This document shows, piece after piece, positions 21,627-30,970 of a stretch of DNA of 64,000 nucleotides (positions are counted from its first letter, which is position 1; the number at the start of each line of letters is the position of its first letter). The stretch is from positions 1,054,001 to 1,118,000 of the forward strand of contig NZ_CP070619.1 of NCBI RefSeq assembly GCF_017068395.1. The letters are read 5' to 3'. Made by a program: the position numbers and the translations under genes. Source of the stretch: Rhodococcus pseudokoreensis (GTDB lineage: Bacteria; Actinomycetota; Actinomycetes; Mycobacteriales; Mycobacteriaceae). The notes beneath the pieces are model-generated. The model had not been told where the DNA came from. It did not search any database and worked only from the letters and a program-made list of their open reading frames with translations.

Positions 21627-22091
21627 GCTTAGTGTCCTTTTCTTGCCGCGTTTCGTAGTCCCACCCGAGTCGGGCCGAACTACCTCGTCTGCACAGTCCC
21701 TTACCTGGGCCGCAACTGTCCGAACGCTAGGCGACCGGGACACACCCGATCCGCTGCCGCTGTTCATCTGTCATGGTTCTCCGGTACACGCGGTCGGGCG
21801 TGTCGCCCTCCCACTCATTCTCCGACCCGCAACTTTTCAGCTCTTCGGGCCGGGAACGCGTACCGGATGCACTCAATGCGAGTGCCAGTAGGTACTGCTT
21901 CCGTCTTGCATGTGGCCGCGAGCAGGTCATTCGATCTACACCGCGACGTTTCACCCCACCTGTTTCGGGCCGCAAACGATCGCGTCCCAGACAAGGCAAC
22001 CCGACCAGTATGCCGTACCGGGCAGGAGAGATCAAACCGGGCTCGATCACTCTCGCCGGTCCCCGAACTTACTTTCAAGTAATATCGGAGC
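21627..22091. promoter_or_regulatory. S10 operon leader and divergent upstream region
   Basis: A 465-bp gap without a credible gene; open frames here lack ribosome-binding sites and family similarity. It must hold the promoter and leader of the minus-strand S10 operon and, at its right end, the promoter of the plus-strand hotdog gene. TAGCGT on the minus strand (21729-21724) fits a TANNNT -10 box but has no convincing -35. No L4-binding hairpin could be recognised by eye. Confidence 0.4.
22069..22091 (+). promoter_or_regulatory. Leaderless promoter with palindrome before the hotdog gene
   Basis: TAATAT at 22080-22085 fits the TANNNT -10 box and ends six bases before the ATG at 22092, the spacing expected if transcription starts at the A of the start codon. 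A 14-bp palindrome, TTACTT-TC-AAGTAA (22069-22082), overlaps the -10 box and could be an operator. The CGGAG at 22086-22090 is too near the ATG to serve as a ribosome-binding site. Confidence 0.5.
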
Positions 22092-22568
22092 ATGACACCC
22101 TCGAGCCCCACTTACGCCGCCTGGCAGAAGCTCCCCGACAACGCGCTCGGACACGCGTTGTTCTCCGTCGGCGTGTGCATCCGCGTCCCCTACTTCGGCT
22201 CGGTGCTCCCCCGCGTCGTCGAGATGCGGCCGGGCCGCTGCGAGGTGCGGGCGCCGAAGTGGTGGGGCGTCCGCAATCACCTCGGCACGTTCCATGCGAT
22301 CGCCGCGTGCAACCTCGCCGAGGCCGCCATGGGCATGCTGTCCGAGGCGACCGTGCCGCCGACGCACCGGTGGATCCCGAAGTCGATGACCGTCGACTAC
22401 CTCGCCAAGGCGAACGGTCCGCTGCGTGCCGTCGCGGAACTGACGGAACTGCCGGACTTCGGCGCGATGGCTGCGGGCACCGACGTGGTCGTGCCGGTGC
22501 GCATCTTCGACCGCCGTGGGGCCGAGGTGGTCCACGCCGACATCACGACGTGGGTCACCCCCAAGTAG
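22092..22568 (+). CDS. Hotdog-fold DUF4442 / PaaI-like thioesterase family protein
   Basis: A 158-residue hotdog-fold protein of the DUF4442/YiiD-C class, related to acyl-CoA thioesterases. Visible features are the helix-start WQKLPDNALGHALFSVGVCI, the ligand-loop stretch KWWGVRNHLGTFHAIAACNL with the conserved N-H-x-G-T-x-H-A motif, then AEAAMGMLSEATVPPTHRWI. Catalytic activity and substrate are not clear; fatty-acyl thioesters are a guess from the fold. It stands alone and appears to be translated from a leaderless mRNA. Confidence 0.75.
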   Translation: MTPSSPTYAAWQKLPDNALGHALFSVGVCIRVPYFGSVLPRVVEMRPGRCEVRAPKWWGVRNHLGTFHAIAACNLAEAAMGMLSEATVPPTHRWIPKSMTVDYLAKANGPLRAVAELTELPDFGAMAAGTDVVVPVRIFDRRGAEVVHADITTWVTPK

Positions 22569-22914
22569 TACGGACAGAAGAAGCAGCTGGGACGGCCGCC
22601 GACCGCGTCGGGCGCGACGCCGCGGGGACGCGAAAGGCGCATGTCGAAGCTCACATTCGGTCCGGCGGCCGCGGCGGCGACTCGAATTGCCCTGTGGCAC
22701 TTCCCCGGAGCCGGAACGTCGCGGCGCAGCAGGAGCTTCGGGCGGGGCGGGATCGGTTGCACCGTGGTCGCCGGGGTCGAAGTGGTACAGACGTCCGGCA
22801 TTTATCGCGAGCGTGTCTCTACCCGTTACACAAGATTTCCGTCCGTGTTCCGAGGGCGGGGAGGTCTTCGCCGGTCTGCTCTGATCGCCCTCTTCGCGTG
22901 ACATACTCGAGGAC
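22569..22914. other. Intergenic stretch, nothing recognised
   Basis: A 346-bp gap between the hotdog gene and the ABC exporter. Open frames on both strands are extensions or shadows without ribosome-binding sites or recognisable motifs. The right end must carry the exporter promoter; CGAGGA at about 22909 is its ribosome-binding site, and CATACT just before it is a weak -10 candidate. Confidence 0.4.
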
Positions 22915-23883
22915 ATGCCAGCACCTGACACCGCCGTTCTTGTCGAGGGAATCGAGAAATCCTTCGGTGACGTAGCAGCGTTGCGGGGTGTGAGCTTCGA
23001 GGTGCCCCGCGGCACGGTGCTGGGCATCCTGGGCCCCAACGGCGCAGGGAAGACCACCACCGTCAACGTGCTGTCGACCCTGCTGCGCCCCGATGCGGGC
23101 CGCGCATTCGTCGCCGGACACGACGTGGTCGAGGAGGCTGCCGACGTCCGTCGCAGCATCATGATGACGGGTCAGTACGCCGCGCTGGACGAGTCGCTGA
23201 CCGGGCGCGAGAATCTCGTGCTGTTCGGCCGGCTCATGGGCCTGCCCAAGGCGTCCGCGAAATCGCGCGCCGAGGATCTGCTGACGCAGTTCGATCTGCT
23301 CGACGCGGGTGACCGGAAGGTGTCCGGGTATTCGGGCGGTATGCGCCGGCGCGTCGACATCGCCTGTGGCCTCGTGATCCGTCCCGAGGTCGTGTTCCTC
23401 GACGAGCCGACGACCGGCCTCGACCCCCGCAGCCGCCAGGGCGTGTGGTCCCTCGTGTCCGCGCTCAAGGAACAGGGCATCACGATCCTGCTGACGACGC
23501 AGTACCTCGAGGAGGCCGACCTCCTCAGTGACAACATCGTCGTGATCGACAAGGGCACCGTGATCGCCGAGGGCACGGCAGACGAGTTGAAGGCCCGGAC
23601 CGGCGGAAGCTACTGCGAGGTCGTCCCGGTCAGCCTCGACGACCTGCCACGCGTCCGGGAGATCCTCACGAGCCTGTGCCCACCCGGCCGGGTCATCGAG
23701 GAAGGCACCGACCGGCTGTCGATTCCCGCCGAGCACGGCGCCCAGACCCTCGCCGAGGTTCTGCGCCGACTCGACCTCGCCGGCGTCACGCTCGCCGACA
23801 TCGCCCTGCGGCGCCCGTCCCTCGACGACGTGTTTCTCTCACTCACCGGCCACGTCCGCGTCGACGAGAGCCTGCCGTCGTGA
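22915..23883 (+). CDS. DrrA-type ABC transporter ATP-binding protein
   Basis: ATPase of a multidrug/lipid-type exporter (daunorubicin-resistance DrrA family). The 322 residues hold the Walker A GPNGAGKTTT (about 40-49), the signature YSGGMRRRVDIA (about 141-152), Walker B VVFLDEPTTGLDPRSRQGVW and the switch region TTQYLEEADLLSD. The C-terminal domain (about 220-322) is typical of the DrrA group and ends with RRPSLDDVFLSLTGH. Its stop overlaps the next gene's GTG. Substrate unknown. Confidence 0.92.
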   Translation: MPAPDTAVLVEGIEKSFGDVAALRGVSFEVPRGTVLGILGPNGAGKTTTVNVLSTLLRPDAGRAFVAGHDVVEEAADVRRSIMMTGQYAALDESLTGRENLVLFGRLMGLPKASAKSRAEDLLTQFDLLDAGDRKVSGYSGGMRRRVDIACGLVIRPEVVFLDEPTTGLDPRSRQGVWSLVSALKEQGITILLTTQYLEEADLLSDNIVVIDKGTVIAEGTADELKARTGGSYCEVVPVSLDDLPRVREILTSLCPPGRVIEEGTDRLSIPAEHGAQTLAEVLRRLDLAGVTLADIALRRPSLDDVFLSLTGHVRVDESLPS

Positions 23884-24695
23884 CGGCGCCCGCCCAGCTC
23901 GGATTCGAGCGCACCCTCGAAGGCAAGCACCGGCGGCCGCATCCGTCGAGCGTCCAGCAGTGGATTGCGCTGTCCCAGCGGAATCTGCACACGATGTGGG
24001 TGTTCGGTCAGTTCTTCATCGCAGTGCTGGCGCCGTTGATCTTCACCATCGGGTTCTATCTGCCGCTGCGTCTGGTGATGAAGTTCCAGGGCATCGATTA
24101 CGCGCAGTTCGTCATGCCGATCATCGTCCTGCAGGCCATGGCGTTCACCGCGATCTCGGCGGCACACCGCGCGGCCACCGAGGCGTCGAACGGCATGAAT
24201 TCCCGGTTCCAGACGATGCCGGTCAAGGCGGCGGTCCCGCTGACGGCGCGCATGACCGCGTGCCTCGTGCACTCGACGATCTCACTCGTCGCCGCGATCG
24301 GCTACGGATACGCGATCGGCTTCCGGTTCTCCGGCGGACTCGGGCTGACCGCGGCGTTCTGCGGGCTGGCGATGCTGATCGGGTTCACGCTCACGACGGG
24401 CGCCGACGCCCTCGGCACTCTCACCCGCAGCCCCGAGGTCACCAGTCAGGCGCTCACGCTCCCCCAGCTGATTCTCGGCATGTTCTCCTCCGGTTTCGTT
24501 CCGGTGACACAGTTCCCCGAGTGGGCGCAGGGCTTCGTGCGCAATCAGCCCATCTCGCAGTTCTCCACGTCCATGCGTGCCATGACGGACGGCACGATCA
24601 CGTTCCACCAACTGACACCCACTCTGCTGTGGTGCGGCGGGCTGGCGCTGGTCTTCATTCCGTTGTCGATCTGGTCGAATGTGAGGCGCGGATGA
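23880..24695 (+). CDS. ABC-2 type transporter permease, first copy
   Basis: A 271-residue membrane protein of the DrrB/ABC-2 family that forms the exporter channel with the next gene. The GTG at 23880 overlaps the ATPase stop (GTGA); the longer open frame lies within the ATPase gene. Six hydrophobic segments are visible, including VFGQFFIAVLAPLIFTIGFY and FCGLAMLIGFTLTTGADALG, and the ABC-2 motif FSSGFVPVTQFPEWAQGFVR-NQPIS near residue 200-225. Confidence 0.9.
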   Translation: MTAPAQLGFERTLEGKHRRPHPSSVQQWIALSQRNLHTMWVFGQFFIAVLAPLIFTIGFYLPLRLVMKFQGIDYAQFVMPIIVLQAMAFTAISAAHRAATEASNGMNSRFQTMPVKAAVPLTARMTACLVHSTISLVAAIGYGYAIGFRFSGGLGLTAAFCGLAMLIGFTLTTGADALGTLTRSPEVTSQALTLPQLILGMFSSGFVPVTQFPEWAQGFVRNQPISQFSTSMRAMTDGTITFHQLTPTLLWCGGLALVFIPLSIWSNVRRG

Positions 24696-25540
24696 CCACC
24701 GAGTACCGATCCGACACGCCGGCGACGGTGACGTTTCCCGAGGTGATCGAACCCCACGCGGAGAACTCCCTCGCCGCGCTGTTCTCGCACAGCCTGCTGC
24801 AGACCAAGCGCCTTCTGCTTCGCTGGGCCCGAGACCCGTACACGATGCTGCAGGCGATCGTGTACCCGTCGCTGATGCTGCTGATGTTCTGGGCGGTGCT
24901 CGGAATCTCGATCACCAAGGCCACCGGCGTCAACAGCGTTTTCGGGACCGTTCCGATGATCACGCTCGTCGGCGCGATGTTCGGTTCCATCGCGGGCGGC
25001 CTGTCGTTGAAGAAGGAATGGGCGGACGGGCTCCTGAGCCGGTTCTGGGTGCTGCCCGTGCACCGCGCGTCGGGCCTGCTCAGCCGTCTCATGGCCGAGT
25101 CCGTGCGGATCGTGCTCACCACCGTGCTGATCATCGCGGTCGGCTTCGCCATCGGATTCCGTTTCAACCAGGGCATTCTCGCCGGCATCGCGCTGATGCT
25201 GCTCCCGCTGCTGTTCGGGGTGAGTTTCGCGACGATGGTGACGGCCCTTGCCGTCAACGCGGCGAAGGCGCCGCTCGTCGAAATCCTGTCGCTGCTGTGC
25301 ACTCTGCTGCTGTTCTTCAACTCCGGATTCGTGCCCACCGGCGCCTACCCCACATGGCTCCAGCCGTTCGTGGAGAATCAGCCGATGTCCTGCGCGATCG
25401 ACGCGATGAAGGGACTGTCGATGGGCGGTCCCGTCGCGGAACCTCTGCTGAAGACGATCGCGTGGTCGGTGGCCGGGTTGCTGATCTTCACCTACCCCGC
25501 CGTGCGCGGCTACCGCCGGGCCGCGGGCACCCCGGCGTAG
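24692..25540 (+). CDS. ABC-2 type transporter permease, second copy
   Basis: A 282-residue ABC-2 permease, paralogous to the preceding one, starting at the ATG that overlaps its stop (ATGA). Features include WARDPYTMLQAIVYPSLMLL and the signature NSGFVPTGAYPTWLQPFVEN-QPMS. Two different permeases with one ATPase suggest a heterodimeric channel. It converges on mceF. Confidence 0.9.
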   Translation: MTTEYRSDTPATVTFPEVIEPHAENSLAALFSHSLLQTKRLLLRWARDPYTMLQAIVYPSLMLLMFWAVLGISITKATGVNSVFGTVPMITLVGAMFGSIAGGLSLKKEWADGLLSRFWVLPVHRASGLLSRLMAESVRIVLTTVLIIAVGFAIGFRFNQGILAGIALMLLPLLFGVSFATMVTALAVNAAKAPLVEILSLLCTLLLFFNSGFVPTGAYPTWLQPFVENQPMSCAIDAMKGLSMGGPVAEPLLKTIAWSVAGLLIFTYPAVRGYRRAAGTPA

Positions 25541-25595
25541 CACCCGCCCTCGCATCGTGCGGGTTCAGAAGACTCTCCTCGGCTCGTGCACGGAT

Positions 25596-26783
25596 CTAGC
25601 GTGGGGTGTGCCCCGTCAGCGGGGGTTCGATGACCAGCGGATCGTCCGCTGCGGGTGGTCCGTAGACACCGCCGTTCCTGGTCGCGTTCTCCTGCCCGAG
25701 GTCGTCGGGCCGTGGGACGTTCACGGCGCCGCGCTGCTCGAGGTACTGCTGCGACTGGCAGGTCCAGTCCAGGGCAGGCTGAGTCGGTTCCGCGTCGGTC
25801 ACCAGACGGCGGGGTGCGTCGTACACGCACATCGGCCCTTGCGTTCCGACGAGGAGCAGGTCGGCGAGCCCACCCTTCTCGATCGACGCGATCTTCGGTA
25901 GAGCGCCGGGCATGATGGTCAGGCCGTACTCGAGGGAGGACGTCCGGTCGCCGACGATCTCGGTGGGGAGAACCAGATTCGCCATCAGGGCGCCCAGGGA
26001 GTCACGATTACCGGACAGCAGTGCGTCGAGGCTCGCCATCGTCTGCGGCGACCGTCCGAGCAGGTCCACGAGCGCGGAGTCGTGGGCGCGCAACTGTTCG
26101 AGCACGCTGCGGGCAGTGCTCGCCGATTCGGGGAGGGCCGCGGTGAGGCCGTCCACCGTGTCCAGGAGCGGCAAGCCCTTGTTCACGATGGTCGACAGTG
26201 CGTCGGTGCGGGTTTCGAGGGTCCGGGCGATCTCGGCGGAACCGTCGAGCATGTTCTGCAGGTCGGGTCCCGCGCCGCCGAAGGCGGTGCCGAACGTGTC
26301 CGCGAGCGAGGACAGGGCGGTGACGTCCATCGAGTTCACGAGGTCCGTGGTCTGGACGAGCGTCGCGTCGAGCGATCGCGGAATCCCCTCCTGCGGGACG
26401 TCGATGAGGTCCCCGTCGGCGAGGTACGGCGGGTCCGCGCTGTCGGGCATGATGTCGAGCGCCTGGATTCCGATCGCGTTCTCGGTGGTGATCTTCGCGG
26501 TCGACCCGGCGGACACCTGCGTGCCGGGATGCAGTTCGATGCCGAGGACGATGCCCGTCCCCTCCTCGTTCACGTCGACGGAGCTGATCCTTCCCACCCC
26601 GACTCCCCGGTAGTTGACGGATGCGCCCTGTGCGAGACCGGCGGCGTGGTCGAGGCGGGCGGTCAGGTGAATGGGGTCTCCGAACGTGTCCGGGCCGGTG
26701 ACGTACCGCAGCCCGAACAGGATCGCGGCGACCGAGATGACGAGGAACAGCACCAGCTGCGCCACGACGTGGCGTGTCATCAT
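25596..26783 (-). CDS. mceF: MceF family substrate-binding protein
   Basis: Last of six Mce proteins of a lipid importer. The 395 residues start with a membrane anchor (about 7-28, VAQLVLFLVISVAAILFGLR), then the MCE domain (about 37-115: VNYRGVGVGRISSVDVNEEG) and a long helical region. The C-terminal stretch with GPMCVYDAPRRLVTDAEPTQ and two cysteines is typical of MceF. Its ATG overlaps the mceE stop. Mce proteins form a periplasmic hexameric tunnel for hydrophobic molecules. Confidence 0.92.
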   Translation of the reverse strand: MMTRHVVAQLVLFLVISVAAILFGLRYVTGPDTFGDPIHLTARLDHAAGLAQGASVNYRGVGVGRISSVDVNEEGTGIVLGIELHPGTQVSAGSTAKITTENAIGIQALDIMPDSADPPYLADGDLIDVPQEGIPRSLDATLVQTTDLVNSMDVTALSSLADTFGTAFGGAGPDLQNMLDGSAEIARTLETRTDALSTIVNKGLPLLDTVDGLTAALPESASTARSVLEQLRAHDSALVDLLGRSPQTMASLDALLSGNRDSLGALMANLVLPTEIVGDRTSSLEYGLTIMPGALPKIASIEKGGLADLLLVGTQGPMCVYDAPRRLVTDAEPTQPALDWTCQSQQYLEQRGAVNVPRPDDLGQENATRNGGVYGPPAADDPLVIEPPLTGHTPR

Positions 26784-27829
26784 CGGACGCCTCCGCCGAG
26801 TACCTCGGGCAGCGTGCGGGCTTCCGGCACCGAGAGCGGGGCCGAGCCGGTGAGCAGTTTCGCGATGACGGCGGTGACGTCGAACGTGCCGTCGAAGGTC
26901 GTGTAGTCACCGGGTGTGGCCGCGGCGAATCCGCCGAGGAACGTCGCCACCGAGTTCAGGGTGGGGGCGAGTTCCGACTCGAAGCCGTCGAGAGCGGCGA
27001 GCACGGTCCCGGCGTCGCCGATCTCGGTCGACAGTGCGGATCCGGCACTGCCGAGGACGCGTTCCGCCTCGCGGCTGAGCCGGGACGCCTCCCCCATCAG
27101 TGCGGTGATCTGATCTCGTTGCGACACCAGGAGATCCACCACCGGCGCCAGGTCGGTCATCGCCCGGTCGAGGACCGGTTGGCCCGCGGCGAGTTCCGCC
27201 GCGAACGCGTTGGACGCCACCATCGCCCGGTCGAGTTCGTCCCGGTGGTCGTCGACGACGCCCAGCGTGTCGTTCAGCATGTCCACCAGTTCCCGGATCT
27301 TGTCGGAGCGTCCGGTGAAGGCGACGGTCAATTCGTTCATGATGGCGTGTATTTGATCGATGCCGCTGCCGTTGAGCACCGTGGCCAGCGCAGCCAGTCC
27401 GCTCTCGATGTCGGGGCCGCGCGACGTCTGCGACAGCGGGAGCACGTCGCCCTCGCTCATCGGTCCGCCCGCCGCGTCGGCGACGTCGAGTCGGATGAAG
27501 GGATTGCCGAGGGCCGTGGGCAATTCGATGCGTGCCGTCGCGTCCCGCGGAATCGGGACGTCGTCGCGGATCCGCATCTCGACGTTTGCGGTGAAATCCC
27601 GGGTCGACACGTCCGAGACACGGCCCACCACCTCCTGTCCCACCCGGACCTCGGCGCCGGGCACGACGCGGTCGACGCCGTCGAACTGCGCGGTGATCTC
27701 GTAGGACGGACCGTCCGGTGAGCGGCCCACCGACAGTTCTTGCAGGCTCAGCGAACAACCGGCGGCCGGCAGCGTCGCGCCGACGATCAGCGCCGCCGTC
27801 AGGGAGGTCGTTCTCGTGCGGATCGTCAT
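26780..27829 (-). CDS. mceE: MceE family lipoprotein (LprK-like)
   Basis: A 349-residue Mce protein that is the lipoprotein member of the set: the signal MTIRTRTTSLTAALIVGATL ends with the lipobox LPAAGC, Cys25 being lipidated. The MCE domain follows (about 42-120: GVDRVVPGAEVRVGQEVVGR), then a long helical region with SGIDQIHAIMNELTVAFTGR. It overlaps its neighbours by four bases on both sides. Confidence 0.93.
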   Translation of the reverse strand: MTIRTRTTSLTAALIVGATLPAAGCSLSLQELSVGRSPDGPSYEITAQFDGVDRVVPGAEVRVGQEVVGRVSDVSTRDFTANVEMRIRDDVPIPRDATARIELPTALGNPFIRLDVADAAGGPMSEGDVLPLSQTSRGPDIESGLAALATVLNGSGIDQIHAIMNELTVAFTGRSDKIRELVDMLNDTLGVVDDHRDELDRAMVASNAFAAELAAGQPVLDRAMTDLAPVVDLLVSQRDQITALMGEASRLSREAERVLGSAGSALSTEIGDAGTVLAALDGFESELAPTLNSVATFLGGFAAATPGDYTTFDGTFDVTAVIAKLLTGSAPLSVPEARTLPEVLGGGVR

Positions 27830-28917
27830 CGTCCTCCGACCATGAGTTCGCGCAGCCCGAACGGGTCGGACATGCTGGGCGGAAACTGAATCGGGTTGGT
27901 GATTCCCGCTCCGCGGCAGAGGATCGGATCCACCACCGCGCAGAGCGGGGACGTCGGCTCGGCCTGCGCCAGGTTGGTGGAGATGTTCAACCGGATGCGG
28001 GCACGCTGGTCGGGCGTGACCGCGCGCTGGATGTTGTCGATCAGCAACGGCACCAGGTCCATGATCTCGGCGAGGTCGGTGTCGTGTTTCTGCAGCACTT
28101 CGCTCACCCCCGCCAGATCGTCGATGCCGGCGGCGATGTCGCCGCCCCGGGCGGACACGAGTTGGTCGATCTGATTCAGCAACGCGGACAGCTGGTTCAC
28201 CGTGTCGCCGATCGCGAACTGCTGCCCGGCGAATTCGTCTCCGATGGCGGTGAGTGAACCCGCGAGGGAGTCGACCTGCGCCTGACGTGCCGAGATCGCG
28301 TTGACGAGTATCTCGAGGTTGTCGACGAGCGCACCGACGTCCGCGCTGTTACCCGCGATCACAGAACTCGCCTGCGACAGTGTGCGGATGGCGTCGTTCA
28401 TCGCGGGACCGAGCCCGTCCGTGGACGCAGCGGCTGCCGAGATCGCGGCGCCGGCGTCGCCGCCGTCGGGGCCGAGTGTCTTGACCACGGTGTCGACGCT
28501 GTCCATCAGCTGGTCCCAGGTGATGGGCGAATGACTGCGTTCGGGAGGAATGGTCTGCCCGCTCTCCAGCACCGGACCGCCGGTGTACGCGGGACCGAGT
28601 TCGACGAAGCGCTCCCCGATCGCGGAGGACACCAGCACGTACGCGTTCGCGTCGGCGGGCACCACGACGTCGGACGCGATCGACATCGTGACCATCACCG
28701 TCGCACCTCGCGGTTCGACGGACTCGACGGTGCCGACGGGCACGCCGAGCACAGTCACCTCGGTGCCGGGGAACACGCCGTTGACGTAGGCGAACTCGGA
28801 ATGGACCACGGTGGAAGAGGTGCGGAAGATGAGCAGCCACCCGGCCACGACGATCGCCGTCACGAGGGCGAGTACGCCGCCGATCCCGGCGATCCGGCGT
28901 GCGGTGCCCGCGTTCAC
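27826..28917 (-). CDS. mceD: MceD family protein
   Basis: A 363-residue Mce protein. The GTG at 28917 overlaps the mceC stop (GTGA); the much longer open frame upstream runs through mceC in another frame and is spurious. An N-terminal anchor (GIGGVLALVTAIVVAGWLLI) precedes the MCE domain with GVFPGTEVTVLGVPVGTVES. The helical part and the C-terminal SDPFGLRELMVGGR match MceD-type proteins. Confidence 0.92.
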   Translation of the reverse strand: MNAGTARRIAGIGGVLALVTAIVVAGWLLIFRTSSTVVHSEFAYVNGVFPGTEVTVLGVPVGTVESVEPRGATVMVTMSIASDVVVPADANAYVLVSSAIGERFVELGPAYTGGPVLESGQTIPPERSHSPITWDQLMDSVDTVVKTLGPDGGDAGAAISAAAASTDGLGPAMNDAIRTLSQASSVIAGNSADVGALVDNLEILVNAISARQAQVDSLAGSLTAIGDEFAGQQFAIGDTVNQLSALLNQIDQLVSARGGDIAAGIDDLAGVSEVLQKHDTDLAEIMDLVPLLIDNIQRAVTPDQRARIRLNISTNLAQAEPTSPLCAVVDPILCRGAGITNPIQFPPSMSDPFGLRELMVGGR

Positions 28918-29954
28918 GAGCACCCCGTGATCAGTCCGACGACGCAGAGCAGGTTGTCGGCGATCACAGCCGACGGCGCCGACACGTCGGCCCAGTCGCC
29001 GTTGCCGGTCGCGTTGACGAGCGCCCTCGCGGCCGGCGCACCCGTGGTGAGCAGTGCGTCGAGGTTGGTGAGGTTCGCGTCGAGTCGTTCCGTCACCTGC
29101 CGCGCGTTCGCGAGCAGTGCGTCGAGTTCGGCGGTGTTCTCCCCCAGGAACTGGGACGCCTGCGCGATGAGAGCCCGGAGATCGTCGACCATCCGGTGGA
29201 TGGCTTCGCGCCGGGTGGCGAGTGTGGTCATCACGACGTCGGCGTTGCCGAGCAGGGTGGTGAGCTGATCCTGCTGACCGACCAGCACGTCGGTGAGGGT
29301 TCGTGAGCTGTCGAGCAGTTGCGTGACCTGATCCGCGTTCTTCGCCAGGATCGCGGACGCCGCACTCACCCCCGACAGCGCCTCCCGGTTGAGTGTCGCG
29401 TCCTGTGGCACCGTGTCCGTCACCACGGTGAGCATCTTCTGCAGTCCGCCGAGGTCGAGGTCGTCCGCCGCCTCGATCGCGGACGAGCCGATGTCGTCGA
29501 GCGAGTACGGAACGCTGGTGCGGCTCAGGGGAATCACCCCGTCGTCGCCCAGGTCGCCGGGCCCCGACGGTGACACGTCCAGGTACCGCTTGCCGAGGAT
29601 GGTCGACAGCTTGACGCCTGCGGACGTCGTCGACCCGAGGTGACGCGCGCCGTCGAGCCGGAAGTGCACGACCACGTGATCGCCTGCCAGGTCCACCGCG
29701 GTCACCCGGCCTGCGGGCACCCCGGCGACGTACACGTAGTCGGAATCGGTCAGGCCCGCGGCGTTCGCGAGTTCGGCGGTGTAGCCGTCGGTTCGCACAC
29801 TGAAACTCATGCGCGGGATCACGAGAACCAGAGCCAGCGCCAGCGTCGCGGCCAGGATTCCCACGATGCCGACGATCAACGGGTTGACGGGCCGCACCCG
29901 CTGGTTGCCGGCCAGCGCGTCCCAGACGTCGCGCGCCTTCGCGGTGACACTCAT
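28914..29954 (-). CDS. mceC: MceC family protein
   Basis: A 346-residue Mce protein. The ATG at 29954 overlaps the mceB stop and gives MSVTAKARDVWDALAGNQRV; the N-terminal extension from a start 72 bases upstream lies within mceB. A membrane anchor (about 23-45) is followed by an MCE domain with DSDYVYVAGVPAGRVTAVDL and STILGKRYLDVSPSGPGDLG. It ends VVGLITGCS, a short Cys-containing end common in this subfamily. Confidence 0.92.
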   Translation of the reverse strand: MSVTAKARDVWDALAGNQRVRPVNPLIVGIVGILAATLALALVLVIPRMSFSVRTDGYTAELANAAGLTDSDYVYVAGVPAGRVTAVDLAGDHVVVHFRLDGARHLGSTTSAGVKLSTILGKRYLDVSPSGPGDLGDDGVIPLSRTSVPYSLDDIGSSAIEAADDLDLGGLQKMLTVVTDTVPQDATLNREALSGVSAASAILAKNADQVTQLLDSSRTLTDVLVGQQDQLTTLLGNADVVMTTLATRREAIHRMVDDLRALIAQASQFLGENTAELDALLANARQVTERLDANLTNLDALLTTGAPAARALVNATGNGDWADVSAPSAVIADNLLCVVGLITGCS

Positions 29955-30970
29955 TGGCAGTACCTCGAATGCAGGTCGGGACCGAGGGCACCTTCGCGGC
30001 CGTCGACGTTGACGATGAAGGTGCACAGGTAGATGTTGAGCCAGGAACCGTAGGAGCCCGAGCGGTCGACGGACGAGAAGAACTGCGGCATGGCCACCAT
30101 CAGGTGATCGAATTCCGGGTCGGCACCGACCATCGCCCCCGTCAGAGATTCGAGTCGGTTCACCGTGCGTCCGAGTTCCGGAACCCGCCCGTCCACGATC
30201 TGCAGCGCCGAGCGGCTCACCGCCGCACTCTGATCGAGAGTGTCCATGAGAACCTCGTTGTTCTCGGCGAGCATCCCGGTGAACTGGGTGAGGCTGTCGA
30301 CGAGGTGCGACAGTTCCGGGCCGCGGGCCGCCGCCGTTCCCACCACCACCTCGAGGTTCGCGATGAGATCACCGATCAGCTGATCGTGATTCGCGAGGTT
30401 GCCGGTGACGTCCGCGACCCTGCGCAGCAGCGTTTCCATGCTCGTCTTCCGGCCGTCGAACACGGCGACGACCTCGGTGGCGAGTTCGTTGACCTGCTTC
30501 GGGTCGATCGCGTCGAACAGTGGCTTGAATCCGTTGAAGAGACTGGTGAGATCGAGTGCGGGCGACGTCCGGTCGAGCGGAATCGTGTCGCCCTCCGCGA
30601 GGGTGCCCTCGTCGCCCGGCGACCCGGCCGCGAGATCGAGATACCGGATCCCGAGCAGGTCGCCGTACCGGATCGCGACGGTCGTGTCGGCGGGCAGAGT
30701 CTGATCGCGCTGTACCTCGAAATTCACCAGGGCGGTTGCGCTTCCGGCATCACCGTCGACGATGTCGACCGAAGCCACCCGTCCCACCCGCACACCGGCG
30801 ATGGTGACGTCGCTGCCGGGAGTCACCCCCTGGGCGTCGGTGAACAACGCCTTGTAGGCGACGGTCGGTCCCTCCACCGGCACCCGCAGTGTGTTCACCA
30901 CGAGCACCGCGGAGAGAATGCCGAAGACGGCGAAGACCGCCAGTTTGATTGCCGAGTTCCGGACGCTCAT
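29951..30970 (-). CDS. mceB: MceB family protein
   Basis: A 339-residue Mce protein with an N-terminal anchor (IKLAVFAVFGILSAVLVVNT), the MCE domain (VTPGSDVTIAGVRVGRVASV and YGDLLGIRYLDLAAGSPGDE), a helical domain and a C-terminal GSYGSWLNIYLCTFIVNVDG typical of MceB proteins. Both ends overlap neighbours by four bases. Confidence 0.93.
   Translation of the reverse strand: MSVRNSAIKLAVFAVFGILSAVLVVNTLRVPVEGPTVAYKALFTDAQGVTPGSDVTIAGVRVGRVASVDIVDGDAGSATALVNFEVQRDQTLPADTTVAIRYGDLLGIRYLDLAAGSPGDEGTLAEGDTIPLDRTSPALDLTSLFNGFKPLFDAIDPKQVNELATEVVAVFDGRKTSMETLLRRVADVTGNLANHDQLIGDLIANLEVVVGTAAARGPELSHLVDSLTQFTGMLAENNEVLMDTLDQSAAVSRSALQIVDGRVPELGRTVNRLESLTGAMVGADPEFDHLMVAMPQFFSSVDRSGSYGSWLNIYLCTFIVNVDGREGALGPDLHSRYCQ

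Noticed and set aside
22641..22901. 86-codon frame before the ABC exporter
   Set aside because: No ribosome-binding site, no recognisable domain, and it runs into the exporter promoter area.
27826..29991. One 721-codon frame as a single large Mce protein
   Set aside because: Its N-terminal half runs through mceC in another frame; the real mceD starts at the GTG overlapping the mceC stop.
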